Assembly: GCA_022574115.1 (NCBI GenBank)
Contig: JACZSS010000250.1
Span: 1 to 5,275, forward strand
Direction of reading: 5' to 3'
Source: Candidatus Heimdallarchaeota archaeon
Lineage (GTDB): Archaea > Asgardarchaeota > Heimdallarchaeia > Heimdallarchaeales > Kariarchaeaceae
Length of the DNA: 5,275 nt
This document shows positions 4,304-5,275 of the stretch, in pieces; position 1 is the first letter of the stretch; each line of letters opens with the position of its first letter. The notes below the pieces were generated by a model. The model ran no database searches. It was not told the origin of the DNA and saw nothing but the letters and a program-made list of their open reading frames with translations. The position numbers were made by a program, and so were the translations under genes.

Positions 4304-5275
4304 TTATTTTTCTTCCAATCGCTCTTTTTCTGCCTGTTTTTTGATGAATTCTGAAGGTTTGACAACATGTTCTTCCTCGTCATCATTAGCTATAACATCC
4401 GATGACATATCTCTATCCTCGTCTTGTAGCCCTGAAGGCTGTTCTACATCTTCTTGACTTTGATCAGAACCCATTGCCTTTTCCTCGATCTTTTCACTTG
4501 TTGCATCAGTAGTATGTAGTGCTCCTGCGACGGCTTCCTCTTCTTCTAGTTTCATCCGTTCCGCTTGTCGTTTAATAAATTCGGATGGTTTGACCGTATG
4601 TTCTTCTTCTTCTTCCTCCCCAACTGCGTCAGATGGTGTTTCTTGATCTGCTTCTATTGATGAAGCAGGTTGTGAGCTAGCTTCTTTAGCAGGTTGATCC
4701 GCTTCATCTGTAATCATCTCTTCAGTTGCTCTTGCTTTATACAGTGCTTCTGCCGCAGCTTCCTCCTCCTCTTCAAGTTTGATCTGTTCTGCTTGTCGTT
4801 TGATAAATTCGGATGGTTTGATGGTATGTTCTTCTTGATCATCTTCTGGAATTGAGTCTGTTGAAGTGACTTTCGGGGTCTCACCGTCATCGTCTTCTAC
4901 TTCCTCATCTTCTTCTACATCAACATATTCGTACTCATATTCGTACTCATCATCGCCTTCCTCCACGTCTTCATGATTAACAAGGTGTTCAGCTTTTGAC
5001 GACATGGTTGAGGTGGGTTGTGTCGCCTTTTCTTTTTCTTGGAGAGCTTCTCTAAGCTCTCGATTTTCTTCTTCTTGATTCATAGGACCCTCGACTGAAT
5101 CATCATACTTGTCATCTCGCTCCAATGAAATCCCCGGATACAAACCTTTCACAACCCGTGATAAATCAAACCTAGGTCCGTGATCCGTCTGTGTTCTTTT
5201 CTGTTCAGGTTTCGTTCTTACTGTTGCATCTTCAAACCGACCCTGAACATCAGCCTTGTGTTCCTCGACAGTTTT
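4304..5275 (-). CDS. Highly acidic repeat protein, C-terminal part (runs off the right edge)
   Basis: The frame stays open from the stop at 4304-4306 to the window edge, giving at least 323 residues, so the N-terminus is missing; the GTG at 5152 is only an internal codon. The first residues (KTVEEHKADVQGRFEDATVR, then FDLSRVVKGLYPGISLE) are more ordinary. Counting from the codon at 5152, residues 25-45 form a Glu/Arg/Lys-rich helix. Residues 60-91 are almost wholly acidic with four Glu-Tyr pairs. Three copies of E-H-x-x-K-P-S-E-F-I-K-(R/K)-Q-A-E then follow at 108, 184 and 261; the last is six residues from the C-terminus. The linkers are rich in Glu, Asp, Ser, Gln and Pro and are probably disordered. 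No signal peptide, membrane helix or catalytic motif is visible. The repeats could be binding motifs for a partner, but I do not recognise the family. Confidence 0.85.
   Translation of the reverse strand, partial: KTVEEHKADVQGRFEDATVRTKPEQKRTQTDHGPRFDLSRVVKGLYPGISLERDDKYDDSVEGPMNQEEENRELREALQEKEKATQPTSTMSSKAEHLVNHEDVEEGDDEYEYEYEYVDVEEDEEVEDDDGETPKVTSTDSIPEDDQEEHTIKPSEFIKRQAEQIKLEEEEEAAAEALYKARATEEMITDEADQPAKEASSQPASSIEADQETPSDAVGEEEEEEHTVKPSEFIKRQAERMKLEEEEAVAGALHTTDATSEKIEEKAMGSDQSQEDVEQPSGLQDEDRDMSSDVIANDDEEEHVVKPSEFIKKQAEKERLEEK
4307..4375 (-). repeat. Acidic protein repeat copy 3 (KPSEFIKKQAE)
   Basis: Third and last copy, encoding EEEHVVKPSEFIKKQAEKE and RLEEK up to the stop. It has Lys instead of Arg before QAE and a shortened acidic end, so the protein finishes on a repeat. 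Confidence 0.8.
4535..4606 (-). repeat. Acidic protein repeat copy 2 (KPSEFIKRQAE)
   Basis: Second copy, encoding EEHTVKPSEFIKRQAERMK followed by LEEEE. It starts 76 residues after copy 1 and 77 before copy 3. The linkers also align loosely (A-x-A-L, then A-T-x-E, then Q-x-x-x-P-S and D-x-x-x-S-D-x-x), so the duplicated unit is about 76 residues, not just the motif. Confidence 0.8.
4763..4834 (-). repeat. Acidic protein repeat copy 1 (KPSEFIKRQAE)
   Basis: First copy, encoding EEHTIKPSEFIKRQAEQIK followed by LEEEE. The spacing of Phe, Ile, Ala, Ile and Leu suggests a short amphipathic helix starting after the Pro, set between disordered acidic linkers. Confidence 0.8.
4924..4947 (-). repeat. 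Perfect 12-nt tandem duplication encoding Glu-Tyr pairs
   Basis: CATATTCGTACT occurs twice in a row on the + strand (4924-4935 and 4936-4947). On the coding strand it gives the run EYEYEYEY. An exact in-frame copy suggests recent slippage or duplication in this part of the acidic gene. Confidence 0.8.

Noticed and set aside
5150..5152. GTG at 5152 as the start of the acidic protein
   Set aside because: The same frame is open for another 41 codons to the window edge, with ordinary codon content, so this GTG is most likely internal.

Overview
The window looks like part of an archaeal chromosome. It is AT-rich, none of the starts has a convincing Shine-Dalgarno sequence, and several start codons have an AT-rich TATA-like box about 24-28 nt upstream, as expected for leaderless archaeal transcripts. 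An Asgard (Heimdall-type) archaeon would fit the eukaryote/Bacteroidota-type P5C dehydrogenase and the long acidic repeat protein, but the window has no taxonomic marker, so this is only a guess.

Layout. Positions 1-368 hold no gene I can support. Positions 369-637 hold what looks like the decayed N-terminus of an MFS transporter, split by a frameshift. A complete delta-1-pyrroline-5-carboxylate (P5C) dehydrogenase gene (662-2284, + strand) follows, with a good leaderless promoter. Everything downstream is on the minus strand. Read in transcription order: the C-terminal part of a very acidic repeat protein that runs off the right edge (5275-4304), a 319-nt intergenic region with nested inverted repeats and T-tracts, a small membrane protein (3984-3733), an AhpD/carboxymuconolactone-decarboxylase-like CxxC protein (3689-3276), a single-domain rhodanese (3222-2860), and a zinc-motif/PAS protein (2822-2286). 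The last one ends one base from the P5C dehydrogenase stop, so the two converge with no room for an intergenic terminator.

How the genes may work together. P5C dehydrogenase makes the second step of proline (and ornithine) catabolism, feeding glutamate; its usual partner, proline dehydrogenase, is not here. The four small minus-strand genes are closely spaced (37-53 nt gaps). Three of them are cysteine-based: an AhpD-like disulfide reductase, a sulfurtransferase, and a putative four-cysteine zinc site joined to a PAS sensor domain. They could form a small thiol/sulfur-stress cluster, though each may also have its own promoter.

Most interesting items: the PAS protein aligns without gaps to photoactive yellow protein over the chromophore region yet lacks the chromophore cysteine and is fused to a C-x2-C / SHxIC-x2-C element; the acidic protein carries three copies of a KPSEFIK(R/K)QAE motif spaced every 76-77 residues; and the MFS remnant is visible only when two reading frames are joined.
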